A stretch of 64,000 nucleotides of DNA from Simonsiella sp051414845 (GTDB taxonomy: Bacteria; Pseudomonadota; Gammaproteobacteria; Burkholderiales; Neisseriaceae), in assembly GCA_051414845.1 (NCBI GenBank), contig CP183313.1, positions 434,001-498,000 on the forward strand, read 5' to 3'. The position numbers were made by a program, and so were the translations under genes. The notes beneath the pieces were generated by a model. It did not search any database. It worked only from the letters and a program-made list of their open reading frames with translations, and was not told the DNA's origin. Positions 25,175 to 32,792 of this stretch are shown in pieces. Within the stretch, counting starts at the first letter, position 1. Each line of letters starts with the position of its first letter.

Positions 25175-26266
25175 ATGAGCTTAAAATGTGGTATCGTCGG
25201 TTTGCCTAACGTTGGAAAATCTACTTTATTCAATGCATTAACTAAATCAGGTATTGAAGCGGCAAACTATCCATTTTGCACCATTGAACCGAATGTCGGC
25301 ATTGTAGAAGTCCCCGACCCACGCATGGACGAATTGGCGAAAATCGTCAATCCGCAAAAAATGCAGCCTGCAATTGTGGAATTTGTGGACATCGCAGGTT
25401 TGGTGGCAGGTGCGAGCAAAGGCGAAGGTTTGGGCAACCAATTTTTGGCGAATATCCGCGAAACGGACGCGATTGTGAACGTAGTGCGTTGTTTTGATGA
25501 TGATAATATTATCCACGTTGCAGGGCGTGTTGACCCGATTGCCGATATTGAAACGATTGGCACAGAGTTGGCGTTGGCGGATTTGGCGAGCGTGGAAAAA
25601 GCCATTTTGCGTGAAGGCAAACGGGCAAAAGCAGGCGATAAAGACGCGCAAAAATTGGTGGCGATTTTGGAAAAATTGTTGCCGCATTTGAATGAAGGTA
25701 AACCTGTTCGCGCCTTTGGTTTGGACAAGGAAGAAATGGCGTTGATTAAGCCATTGTTTTTATTAACGGCAAAACCTGCGATGTACGTCGGCAATGTGGC
25801 TGAAGATGGCTTTGAAAACAATCCCCATTTGGCGCGTTTGCAAGAATTAGCGGCGAAAGAAAATGCGCCTGTGGTGGCGGTTTGCGCGGCGTTGGAAAGC
25901 GAAATTGCGGAATTGGACGACGCGGAAAAAGTGGAATTTTTGGCGGAAATGGGTTTGGCAGAACCAGGTTTGAACCGTTTGATTCGCGCAGGTTATGATT
26001 TGCTGGGCTTGCAAACGTATTTCACGGCGGGCGTAAAAGAAGTTCGCGCTTGGACAATCAAAAAAGGCGACACCGCTCCGCAGGCGGCTGGCGTGATTCA
26101 CACCGATTTTGAACGTGGCTTTATTCGCGCACAAGTGATTGCTTATGATGATTTTATTTCACTGGGCGGCGAAACCAAAGCTAAAGAAGCAGGCAAAATG
26201 CGCGCCGAAGGTAAGGAATATATTGTGCAAGATGGCGATGTGATTCATTTCTTGTTTAATGTTTAA
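25175..26266 (+). CDS. ychF: Redox-regulated OBG-type ATPase YchF
   Basis: YchF (OLA1) is an Obg-family P-loop protein that prefers ATP and binds ribosomes; it is linked to oxidative-stress response. The G1 loop GLPNVGKST (residues 8-16) and G3 DIAGLVAGASKGEGLGN are clear. The C-terminal TGS domain appears as LQTYFTAGVKEVRAWTIKKG, and the protein ends VQDGDVIHFLFNV. The length of 363 residues is exactly typical. It lies downstream of the Correia-like element. Confidence 0.96.
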   Translation: MSLKCGIVGLPNVGKSTLFNALTKSGIEAANYPFCTIEPNVGIVEVPDPRMDELAKIVNPQKMQPAIVEFVDIAGLVAGASKGEGLGNQFLANIRETDAIVNVVRCFDDDNIIHVAGRVDPIADIETIGTELALADLASVEKAILREGKRAKAGDKDAQKLVAILEKLLPHLNEGKPVRAFGLDKEEMALIKPLFLLTAKPAMYVGNVAEDGFENNPHLARLQELAAKENAPVVAVCAALESEIAELDDAEKVEFLAEMGLAEPGLNRLIRAGYDLLGLQTYFTAGVKEVRAWTIKKGDTAPQAAGVIHTDFERGFIRAQVIAYDDFISLGGETKAKEAGKMRAEGKEYIVQDGDVIHFLFNV

Positions 26267-26292
26267 TATGTTTCAGGCAGCCTGAAAGCATC

Positions 26293-26470
26293 ATGGCACA
26301 TTTTTTAGAATTGTTAGCGTATTGCATTGATATTGTGGTGAATTTCCACACGCATTGGCGTGATTACGAAACGTAATCGGCGCAAAAATAAGCGGTTATT
26401 ACTGATTATTTTCTTGTGTTATTTGCTATTGATGTGCTTGCTTTTTTATGCGATTAAGACGTTGATTTAA
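26293..26470 (+). pseudogene. Frameshifted small membrane protein ORF
   Basis: From ATG 26293 the frame reads MAHFLELLAYCIDIVV...HWRDYET and stops at 26374-26376 after 27 residues. One base later in frame, coding-like sequence continues R-R-K-N-K-R then LLLIIFLCYLLLMCLLFYA, a strong membrane segment, and ends at TAA 26468-26470. A single-base shift would restore a protein of about 58 residues. Its layout (amphipathic start, basic turn, C-terminal membrane helix) mirrors the next ORF, so the two may be diverged tandem relatives. Confidence 0.4.
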
Positions 26471-26520
26471 CGCAATAATCAGCCTGAAAATAGTTTTCAG
26501 GCTGATTGTGGATAAATGCA

Positions 26521-26721
26521 ATGCTAGAACTCTTGTGGACAATCATTGAAGGTATTGGACGTGCGTTTGAAGTCGCGTGGGGTATTTGTGATTTGTGGTG
26601 CGACACCAAACGAGAATATCGAGAAAACAAAAAGTTATCGCGTGATACTTGGATTGGCTGGATAGTGATTATGTCTATTTTCGCCGTTTGCTTTTTAATC
26701 ATTTATTGGGCAGTGGCATGA
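26521..26721 (+). CDS. Small predicted membrane protein, 66 aa
   Basis: The ORF starts at ATG 26521 and runs MLELLWTIIEGIGRAFEVAW, a charged central part (TKREYRENKKLSRD), then a C-terminal membrane segment (WIGWIVIMSIFAVCFLIIYW). It follows the frameshifted ORF with similar architecture and a DUS-arm hairpin (26477-26506) between. The ribosome-binding site is weak. No family is recognised; the single-pass topology is inferred from hydrophobicity. Confidence 0.5.
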   Translation: MLELLWTIIEGIGRAFEVAWGICDLWCDTKREYRENKKLSRDTWIGWIVIMSIFAVCFLIIYWAVA

Positions 26722-26949
26722 TGGTATTGATTTAGAACAAGATAACAGCGGCTATCGTCTTGTATAGTGTTCTCCCTTGTAAGTTCGTACCGTTTCAGGC
26801 TGCCTGAAAATGCTAAAATTTTAAGCAGTTTCGTTTTTTTTATTAAAAAGAGTGATTTAAATCACTTGTCCACAGCCCATGCACATATTTGTGCTGCAGC
26901 AGTGTGAACAAAACGCTTCATTAACTTGTTTATCCATAAGGATGGAATC

Positions 26950-27840
26950 ATGAAAGTAACCAGTTTTGGCGAAGTATTGTGGGATACGTTTCCCGATGGC
27001 AAAAAAGTGTTGGGCGGTGCGCCTTTGAATGTGGTGGTGCGCTTGAGCCAGTTGGGTTTTGATGCCAAGATGATTAGCCGTCGCGGCGATGATGAAGATG
27101 GGCAGAAATTGGTGCGCCAGATTGCGGCGAAAAATGTGGCGACAGATTTGATTCAAGTGGATAAGCAACACGCAACCAGTCAAGTGAAAATTGAGTTGGA
27201 CGAGCGCGGTTGCGCTACTTACGAAATTGTTTATCCTTGCGCTTGGGATAAAATTGCGGCAGAAGAAGCGGCGATGAAAAGTGTTGCTCAATCGGATGCC
27301 TTTGTTTATGGCAGTTTGTGTATTCGCGATGAAGTGTCGCGCCAAGCCTTGCAGCAATTGGTTCAGGCTGCTCAGTATCGTGTGTTTGATGTTAATTTGC
27401 GCAAACCGTTTTATGAGCCTGATGTGTTGTTGGCGATGATGAAACAGGCGGATGTGGTGAAATTAAACGATGATGAATTGTATGAGCTGGCACCGCTTTA
27501 TGGCTCGTCATATCATTCGTTGGCGCAACACGCACGCTTTTTGGCGCAATTGACCAATACGCATCATTTGTGTGTGACACTGGGTAGCCGTGGCGCGATT
27601 TATTTACGCGATGGGCAGATTTACAGCAATCAAGGTTATCGCGTTGAAGTAGCTGATACGGTGGGCGCGGGCGATAATTTCTTGGCAGGTTTTGTGTATA
27701 AACTCATGCAAGGCGCAGAACCTGATGAGATTTTAACTTTTGCTTGCGCATTGGGTGCGCTGGCTGCGGCGCAACATGGCGCGACGCCTGATATTAGTGA
27801 GCAACAAATTTTGGCGTTTATGGACCCTGTGGCGCATTGA
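26950..27840 (+). CDS. PfkB-family carbohydrate kinase (fructokinase-like)
   Basis: This ribokinase-type sugar kinase begins with MKVTSFGEVLWDTFPDGKKV and the substrate-binding LGGAPLNVVVRLSQLG. The C-terminal PfkB signature DTVGAGDNFLAGFVYKL holds the catalytic Asp. The length of 296 residues fits fructokinases and 2-keto-3-deoxygluconate kinases; I cannot separate these. An AAGGATGG ribosome-binding site supports the ATG at 26950 over an upstream TTG. It is monocistronic. A link to the gluconate genes at 11.5-13.5 kb is possible but not shown. Confidence 0.88.
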   Translation: MKVTSFGEVLWDTFPDGKKVLGGAPLNVVVRLSQLGFDAKMISRRGDDEDGQKLVRQIAAKNVATDLIQVDKQHATSQVKIELDERGCATYEIVYPCAWDKIAAEEAAMKSVAQSDAFVYGSLCIRDEVSRQALQQLVQAAQYRVFDVNLRKPFYEPDVLLAMMKQADVVKLNDDELYELAPLYGSSYHSLAQHARFLAQLTNTHHLCVTLGSRGAIYLRDGQIYSNQGYRVEVADTVGAGDNFLAGFVYKLMQGAEPDEILTFACALGALAAAQHGATPDISEQQILAFMDPVAH

Positions 27841-27925
27841 TGGTGAAAATGAAAAGGCAGCCTGAAGACTGACAAAGTTTTCAGGCTGAAACTTTTGCAA
27901 AACTGCGGAAACTTTTAACGTCGTC

Positions 27926-28022
27926 ATTCCCGCGTAGGCGGGAATCCATTATTCATATCCACAAATCTTGGATAAAAAATAGAAACTTAAAATCAAAGTT
28001 GGATTCCCGCCTACGCGGGAAT
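27926..28022. repeat. dRS3-flanked neisserial repeat, copy 2
   Basis: Perfect dRS3 units at 27926-27945 and 28003-28022 face each other. The core between them differs from the other two copies in the window, which shows the mosaic nature of these repeats. Confidence 0.85.
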
Positions 28023-28106
28023 GGCGGCAGTTTTCTATTTCAGGCTGCCTGAAATGAAGTTCAGCGTAGCTAAAAGGTTTTGCAAAGGTTTCAGGCTGCC
28101 TGAAAC

Positions 28107-28145
28107 AAAAAAGCGTTATTTCTCTGAGGAAATAACGCTTTTTTG
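28107..28145 (-). terminator. Intrinsic terminator after the TPM-domain gene
   Basis: The perfect stem AAAAAAGCGTTATTTC/GAAATAACGCTTTTTT has a 6-base loop and T runs in both directions. It closes the lemA-ygcG-TPM operon on the minus strand. Confidence 0.9.
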
Positions 28146-28153
28146 TTTAAAAC

Positions 28154-28663
28154 CTACGCCAACACCACATCATTGCTCAATTCATCTTGCGCCATATCGC
28201 CATTTTCGCGCGCAAAATGTTGCTGCAAAATGCTGTCCACTTGCTGCAATGCAGTGTTCAAGCCTGATAAATATTGTTCTTGACGGAAGGCTTCGCGTAA
28301 GGTTTGGCAGACAGCTTGCCATGTGGCTTCGTCTACGCGCCTAGCAATGCCGCGGTCGGTGATGATTTCTACTGCGTGGTCGGCGAAATTGATGTAAACC
28401 AACACGCCGCTGTTGTGTTCCGTGTCCCATACGCCCAATTCGCTGAACCATTGCTGTGCGCGTGCGCGCGGTGCGGTTTTGGCGACGATGTCGGTTGTGC
28501 TCAAACGCGCTTCAATGACAAAGCGAATTTGCCCTAAATGTCGCTGCTCGGATTGCGCGATTTGAGCAGCAATCGCTTGCAAATCAGTATTAGGAAACAG
28601 GCGTTCAACGCGTGCGCGTGGGTGCAGCCAGTGTTGCCATAATCGTTTTATTGTTGATTTCAT
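28154..28663 (-). CDS. TPM-domain protein (third gene of lemA operon)
   Basis: The 169-residue protein carries a TPM domain (TLP18.3/Psb32/MOLO-1), seen in RFVIEARLS, SGVLVYINFADHAVEIITDRGIA and RVDEATWQAVCQTLREAF. It has no signal peptide, so it is likely cytoplasmic or membrane-peripheral. Its ATG at 28663 overlaps the TAA of the upstream gene (TAATG), showing translational coupling; a TTG two codons upstream is less likely. Small TPM proteins of this kind regularly accompany LemA and YgcG. The molecular function is not known. Confidence 0.88.
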   Translation of the reverse strand: MKSTIKRLWQHWLHPRARVERLFPNTDLQAIAAQIAQSEQRHLGQIRFVIEARLSTTDIVAKTAPRARAQQWFSELGVWDTEHNSGVLVYINFADHAVEIITDRGIARRVDEATWQAVCQTLREAFRQEQYLSGLNTALQQVDSILQQHFARENGDMAQDELSNDVVLA

Positions 28664-29550
28664 TACCAATCTCCTGATGCGCCGCCGCCACCAAAACTGC
28701 CACCGCCGCCGCTGAAGCCACCACCAAAGCCACCACCGCGTGAGCTACCACCGAAACCGCCGCCCCAGCCGCCGCCACGTCTACCGCGTCCATTTGAAAC
28801 AAACGCGCCGCTGCCTGAAATAAAGGCGATGGCACAAGCGATAAAGCCTGCGAACAAGGCAAATATCATGCCCCAGCCAAACAATACCCAGCCTGCACCA
28901 AACACGGCGCCGCCTGTTATCAAGCTGCCTAAGCCGCGACCAAATAAGGCTTTGAGAAAGCCGCCTGCAAAAAGTGCCATAAACACCAGCAAAAACAGGC
29001 TTTCAATCGGGTTGCCTGAATCTTGCGCGGCTGCGTTGCGCGTGTTTTCAGGCAGCTTCTCGCCCGCGATGAGTTTTTCGGTTTGTGCGACGGTTTGGAA
29101 AATGCCTTCATCGGTTTTGCCTTGTTGCAAATAAAGGCGCAATACGTCTTGTAGCAAGCGTTTGGCGTAAACATCGGGAATCGCGCCTTCTAAGCCGCGC
29201 CCAACCGCCATATGGGTTTTGCGTTCGTCGCGTACGATAAGCAACAACACGCCATCGCTGTGTTCGCTGCGGCCGATTTGCCATTGCTGCATCACGCGCG
29301 CGCTGTAATCAAACGGTGCTTCGGGGGAAATGGCTGGTACGGTCAGCACCACAATTTGGCTGCCTGATTGCGCGCTGTATTCACGCAAATGCGCATCCAA
29401 TTGCTGGCGCGCTTGCGGCGACATCATCTGCGCCGTGTCCATTACAGGCGATGTCAGCGCAGGAATGGCGGCTAAATCTTGCGCCAAAATGCTGAAACTG
29501 GTGAGCAGCATGGCACAAAATAGCAGCGTTTTTTGGTAGATTTTGAGCAT
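28663..29550 (-). CDS. YgcG-family TPM-domain membrane protein
   Basis: A signal peptide (cleaved near SILAQ) precedes a periplasmic TPM domain (DTAQMMSPQARQQLDAHL, GSQIVVLTVP, DGVLLLIVRDERK, MAVGRGLEGAIPD). Two or three membrane segments follow (~195-255). The C-terminus is a glycine-rich tail of GGG-F/W-G repeats ending A-S-G-D-W. This is the typical architecture of YgcG proteins found with LemA. The family is thought to act on envelope protein turnover or stress, without a defined reaction. It is coupled to the next gene by TAATG. Confidence 0.9.
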   Translation of the reverse strand: MLKIYQKTLLFCAMLLTSFSILAQDLAAIPALTSPVMDTAQMMSPQARQQLDAHLREYSAQSGSQIVVLTVPAISPEAPFDYSARVMQQWQIGRSEHSDGVLLLIVRDERKTHMAVGRGLEGAIPDVYAKRLLQDVLRLYLQQGKTDEGIFQTVAQTEKLIAGEKLPENTRNAAAQDSGNPIESLFLLVFMALFAGGFLKALFGRGLGSLITGGAVFGAGWVLFGWGMIFALFAGFIACAIAFISGSGAFVSNGRGRRGGGWGGGFGGSSRGGGFGGGFSGGGGSFGGGGASGDW

Positions 29551-29642
29551 GTTTTGACTTTGTTTGAGAGCAGGGAAAGGGTTTCAGGCAGCCTGAAAAT
29601 TGTTAGGATATTTTCAGGCTGCCTGAAAAACAAAAACGCTGA

Positions 29643-30233
29643 TTAAAACTCTACTTTGGGTGTAGTAGAAATCGCTTTTTCGTTTTCCACTGTAAACTGC
29701 GGACGCGCTTGCATGCCAAAAATTTTCGCCGTTAAGTTTTGCGGGAATTGGCGCAGAGTTGTGTTATAGGTTTGCACAGCTTTGATGTAATTGTTGCGCG
29801 CTAAGGTAACACGATTTTCCGTGCCTTCCAATTGCGCTTGCAAATCGCGGAAATTTTGGTCGGCTTTCAGCTCGGGATAGTTTTCCGATACAACCAACAA
29901 ACGCGACAATGCGCTAGACAATTCGCCTTGCGCTTGGGCGTATTGCTGCAATTTGGCAGGGTCGTTTGCATCCGCCGCGCTCATCTGAATGCTACCGACT
30001 TTGCTGCGCGCGTTGGTTACTTCGGTCAAAACGTTTTCTTCGTGTTTCGCATAGCCTTTAACTGTGTTCACCAGATTTGGAATCAAATCGGCGCGGCGTT
30101 GGTATTGATTGGTTACTTCTGCCCAAGCGGCGTTGGCGGCTTCGTCTTGGGTTTGCATGGTGTTGTAGCCACAGCCGTTAAGCGTGAGCAATGATGAGCC
30201 AACAACGGCGATGGTGAGCCATTTTTTTAACAT
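29643..30233 (-). CDS. lemA: LemA family lipoprotein
   Basis: The N-terminus is a lipoprotein signal with lipobox L-N-G-C (Cys21). The LemA signature is clear: AWAEVTNQYQRRADLIPNLV, VKGYAKHEENVLTEVTNAR, LLVVSENYPELKADQNF, and the C-terminal QFPQNLTAKIFGM. The length of 196 residues is normal. It is the first gene of a lemA-ygcG-TPM operon. LemA proteins are membrane-anchored helical bundles of unclear role, partnered with TPM-domain proteins. Confidence 0.94.
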   Translation of the reverse strand: MLKKWLTIAVVGSSLLTLNGCGYNTMQTQDEAANAAWAEVTNQYQRRADLIPNLVNTVKGYAKHEENVLTEVTNARSKVGSIQMSAADANDPAKLQQYAQAQGELSSALSRLLVVSENYPELKADQNFRDLQAQLEGTENRVTLARNNYIKAVQTYNTTLRQFPQNLTAKIFGMQARPQFTVENEKAISTTPKVEF

Positions 30234-30327
30234 GGTGTGTTCCTTTGGAATGAAGTTTGTGAAATAAAATCAATAGGTAAATATTTTTCAGGCAGCCTGA
30301 AACCTTTGTAAAATCAGCACCGTCGTC

Positions 30328-30425
30328 ATTCCCGCGAAGGTGGGAATCTATGCTGGCTATCCAGTTTACTATGTTTAATCATGTATTTGTGTAGATTAAG
30401 TATGGATTGCCGCCTACGCGGGAAT
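30328..30425. repeat. dRS3-flanked neisserial repeat, copy 3
   Basis: dRS3 at 30328-30347 faces a one-mismatch unit at 30406-30425. The core closely matches copy 1 (1141-1237), sharing blocks such as TGGCTATYCAGTT and GTATTTGT-TAGAT. Confidence 0.85.
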
Positions 30426-30463
30426 GACGAACTGATTAGATTTCAGGCAGCCTGAAAACTATA

Positions 30464-31087
30464 TCAACGACGACGACCGCCAAAGCCACGGCGAACTGGC
30501 GCGCGACGTGTGTTGCTGTAACCTTGATTGGTTTGGCGATAAGTGGGCGCAGATTTGGTTTGTGTTGCTGAATTGCCTGTTGGATTGGCACGCGGCGTGG
30601 GGGCTTGAATGGTGCGCGGATTTTTGGCGACATAATCTTTATAAACGCGTTGCACTGCCGCAGTTGGCTTTTGCACAGGTTGATATTTGGACATGGCGCG
30701 GTTTTGCATTGCATTTGCCGCCATATAACCCATTGCCGCGCCAATCGCGCCATAAAGCAGCCAATTGCCTGAATCTTGGTCGTACATATATTGCTGACCG
30801 TCCGTGCCTTGCACAATTTCGCCTGTTTGCTTGGCGGCTTCTTGCAGATTGGCAGGAATGGTGTTCGCTACTTCGGAAGCGGCAAGTTGATACACTTGCT
30901 CTGCCGCTGAAGCAGGTGTGATGTTGTTCAACTCATTTTGCAAACGCTGAATTTCGGCTTGTTGCTTTAGGATTTCAATTTGCTTGTTGTTTTCGGCGAT
31001 TTGCTTGTCTTGAGCGTTGCTTTGTTGTTGTCCGCCACAAGCAGCGAGTAGGGCGGTTGTGAGAGTAAGTACAATGTATTGTTTCAT
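30464..31087 (-). CDS. Putative lipoprotein with coiled coil and basic C-terminus
   Basis: A lipoprotein signal ends in L-L-A-A-C (Cys17). Residues ~25-55 form a heptad-like coiled coil (IAENNKQIEILKQQAEIQRL). A short glycine/alanine stretch (LLYGAIGAAMGYMAANAM, ~110-127) could be a membrane-touching glycine-zipper segment. The C-terminal third is Pro/Thr/Gln-rich and ends R-R-G-F-G-G-R-R-R. I do not recognise the family. The glycine zipper plus basic tail suggests envelope association only. It lies upstream of lemA on the same strand but is separated from it by the dRS3 element. Confidence 0.65.
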   Translation of the reverse strand: MKQYIVLTLTTALLAACGGQQQSNAQDKQIAENNKQIEILKQQAEIQRLQNELNNITPASAAEQVYQLAASEVANTIPANLQEAAKQTGEIVQGTDGQQYMYDQDSGNWLLYGAIGAAMGYMAANAMQNRAMSKYQPVQKPTAAVQRVYKDYVAKNPRTIQAPTPRANPTGNSATQTKSAPTYRQTNQGYSNTRRAPVRRGFGGRRR

Positions 31088-31155
31088 GGTTTTTTCTGAA
31101 TGTGGTTTACGAATAGCGAAGTGCGAAAGTAAGGTTTTTTCTATGATTTTTCAAG

Positions 31156-31182
31156 TATAGTCGCAGAATTGAATCCACTATA
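31156..31182. repeat. 27-bp Correia-end-like inverted sequence
   Basis: TATAGT...ACTATA flank 15 bp; the right half read inward is TATAGTGGATTC, close to the classical Correia terminus TATAGTGGATTAA. It may be a solo end or deletion remnant upstream of the putative lipoprotein gene. Confidence 0.35.
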
Positions 31183-31245
31183 TGATTGACTCTCGCAGAT
31201 AGGCAAAGAAGGCTGCCTGAAAAGGTTTCAGGCAGCCTGTTATCT

Positions 31246-31412
31246 TAAGAACCAGTGTTGATAACCTTTAACTTAATAGCTTGCTTTTATCGCTACTTCA
31301 TGCACCTACTGCGTTGGCAGCCAATATGTTCAATATTGACGTGAAAAGCTGTCTTGTATTCGCAAGAATGTTCAATAAAATCAGACCATCAATCTTAAGA
31401 ACACAGGTTCTA
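31246..31412. mobile_element. Miniature inverted-repeat element A, copy 2 (~167 bp)
   Basis: This is the second copy of the element at 7188-7353, with ends TAAGAACCAGTGTTG and (inward) TAGAACCTGTGTTC. As in copy 1 it lies directly downstream of a minus-strand gene, here 10 bp past the sucB stop, in the same orientation. Interior divergence shows that the copies are not recent. Confidence 0.75.
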
Positions 31413-31422
31413 AGACTTGGAA

Positions 31423-32625
31423 TTATAAATCCAAAATCAAGCGTGCTGGGTCTTCAATCAATTCTTTGATGGTTACCAAAGTCAATACAGCTTCGCGACC
31501 GTCAATAATACGGTGGTCGTATGACAATGCCAAATACATCATTGGACGGACAACGATTTCGCCGTTTTCTACCACAGCGCGGTCTTTAGTGGCATGCATG
31601 CCTAAAATGGCAGATTGTGGTGGATTGATGATTGGGGTGGACATCATGGAGCCGAATGTACCGCCGTTGGTGATGGAGAATGTACCGCCAGTTAAATCTT
31701 CAATGGCGATTTTGCCGTCTTTGGCTTTGACTGCGTAATCCACGATGGCTTTTTCAATGTCGGCAATGCTCATTTGGTCAGCATCACGCAAGATAGGTAC
31801 AACTAAGCCGCGCGGACTGCCAACAGCGATACCAATGTCAAAATAGCCGTGGTAAACGATGTCTTTGCCATCCACAGATGCATTGACTACTGGGAATTTT
31901 TTCAGTGCGGCAACGGCAGCTTTGACAAAGAAAGACATGAAACCAAGTTTAACGCCATGTTCTTTCTCAAATTTGTCTTTGTATTTGGCACGCAAGTCCA
32001 TGATGGGTTTCATATTGACTTCGTTGAACGTGGTCAAAATGGCGTTTTCTTGCTGCGATGCCAACAAACGTTCAGCTACGCGTGCGCGCAAGCGGCTCAT
32101 TGGGACGCGTTGTTCTGCGCGCTCGCCTTGTGGTACAGGTGCTGCGGCAGCTTTTGGCGCAGCGGCTTTGGCGTTTTGTACGTCTTCTTTCAAAACGCGA
32201 CCGTCACGACCTGAACCTTGTACGCTGTTAACATCTACGCCTTTTTCGGCAGCAAGTTTGGCGGCGGCTGGCATAGCAACACCTGATTGGCTGTTGCTTG
32301 ACGCTGGTGCGGCTTGTTCGGCTGGCTTGTTGGCTTCTTGTTTTGGTGCTTCTTCTTTTGGCATTTCTGCTTTGGTTTCACCTGTGGCTTCGGTATCAAT
32401 TTTTGCCAACAGTTGCTCTGTGCCTACGGTTTCGCCGTCTTGTACCAAGATTTCGGTAATTACACCTGCTTGTGGCGCGGGTACGTCTAATACGACTTTG
32501 TCGGTTTCAATGCTGACTAATGTTTCGTCGCGCTCTACGCTTTCGCCAACTTTTTTTGCCCATTCGAGCAAAGTGCCTTCGGTAATGCTTTCGGCAAATA
32601 CGGGTACTTTTACTTCTACAATCAT
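31423..32625 (-). CDS. sucB: Dihydrolipoyllysine-residue succinyltransferase (2-oxoglutarate dehydrogenase E2)
   Basis: E2 transfers the succinyl group to CoA in the 2-oxoglutarate dehydrogenase complex. An N-terminal lipoyl domain carries the modified lysine K43 in SIETDKVVLDV. An Ala/Pro/Glu-rich linker leads to the peripheral subunit-binding domain (PAAAKLAAEKGVDVNSVQG). The catalytic domain ends with the active-site SYDHRIIDGREAV. The start is ATG 32625 with ribosome-binding site GGAGA, giving 400 residues. sucA lies upstream on the same strand. The expected lpd (E3) gene does not follow; a miniature element does. Confidence 0.96.
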   Translation of the reverse strand: MIVEVKVPVFAESITEGTLLEWAKKVGESVERDETLVSIETDKVVLDVPAPQAGVITEILVQDGETVGTEQLLAKIDTEATGETKAEMPKEEAPKQEANKPAEQAAPASSNSQSGVAMPAAAKLAAEKGVDVNSVQGSGRDGRVLKEDVQNAKAAAPKAAAAPVPQGERAEQRVPMSRLRARVAERLLASQQENAILTTFNEVNMKPIMDLRAKYKDKFEKEHGVKLGFMSFFVKAAVAALKKFPVVNASVDGKDIVYHGYFDIGIAVGSPRGLVVPILRDADQMSIADIEKAIVDYAVKAKDGKIAIEDLTGGTFSITNGGTFGSMMSTPIINPPQSAILGMHATKDRAVVENGEIVVRPMMYLALSYDHRIIDGREAVLTLVTIKELIEDPARLILDL

Positions 32626-32792
32626 GTTTTTCTCCAAGTTTTGGTGTGGAAGGCTGCCTGAAAGTGTGTTGTAGGTTTTCAGGCTGCCTGAAAGTTTGGT
32701 TTGCTTGAAATAATGAGTTTTATCGCCTTAAGGCATGCGATTTTATGTTCAATCATGGATTAAGATAAAATCAGTAAGGCTGCCTGAAAACA

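Noticed and set aside
27926..28022. CRISPR array from the repeated ATTCCCGC...GGGAAT units
   Set aside because: Only two inverted units with one interval exist per locus; these are dRS3 repeats, and no cas genes are nearby.
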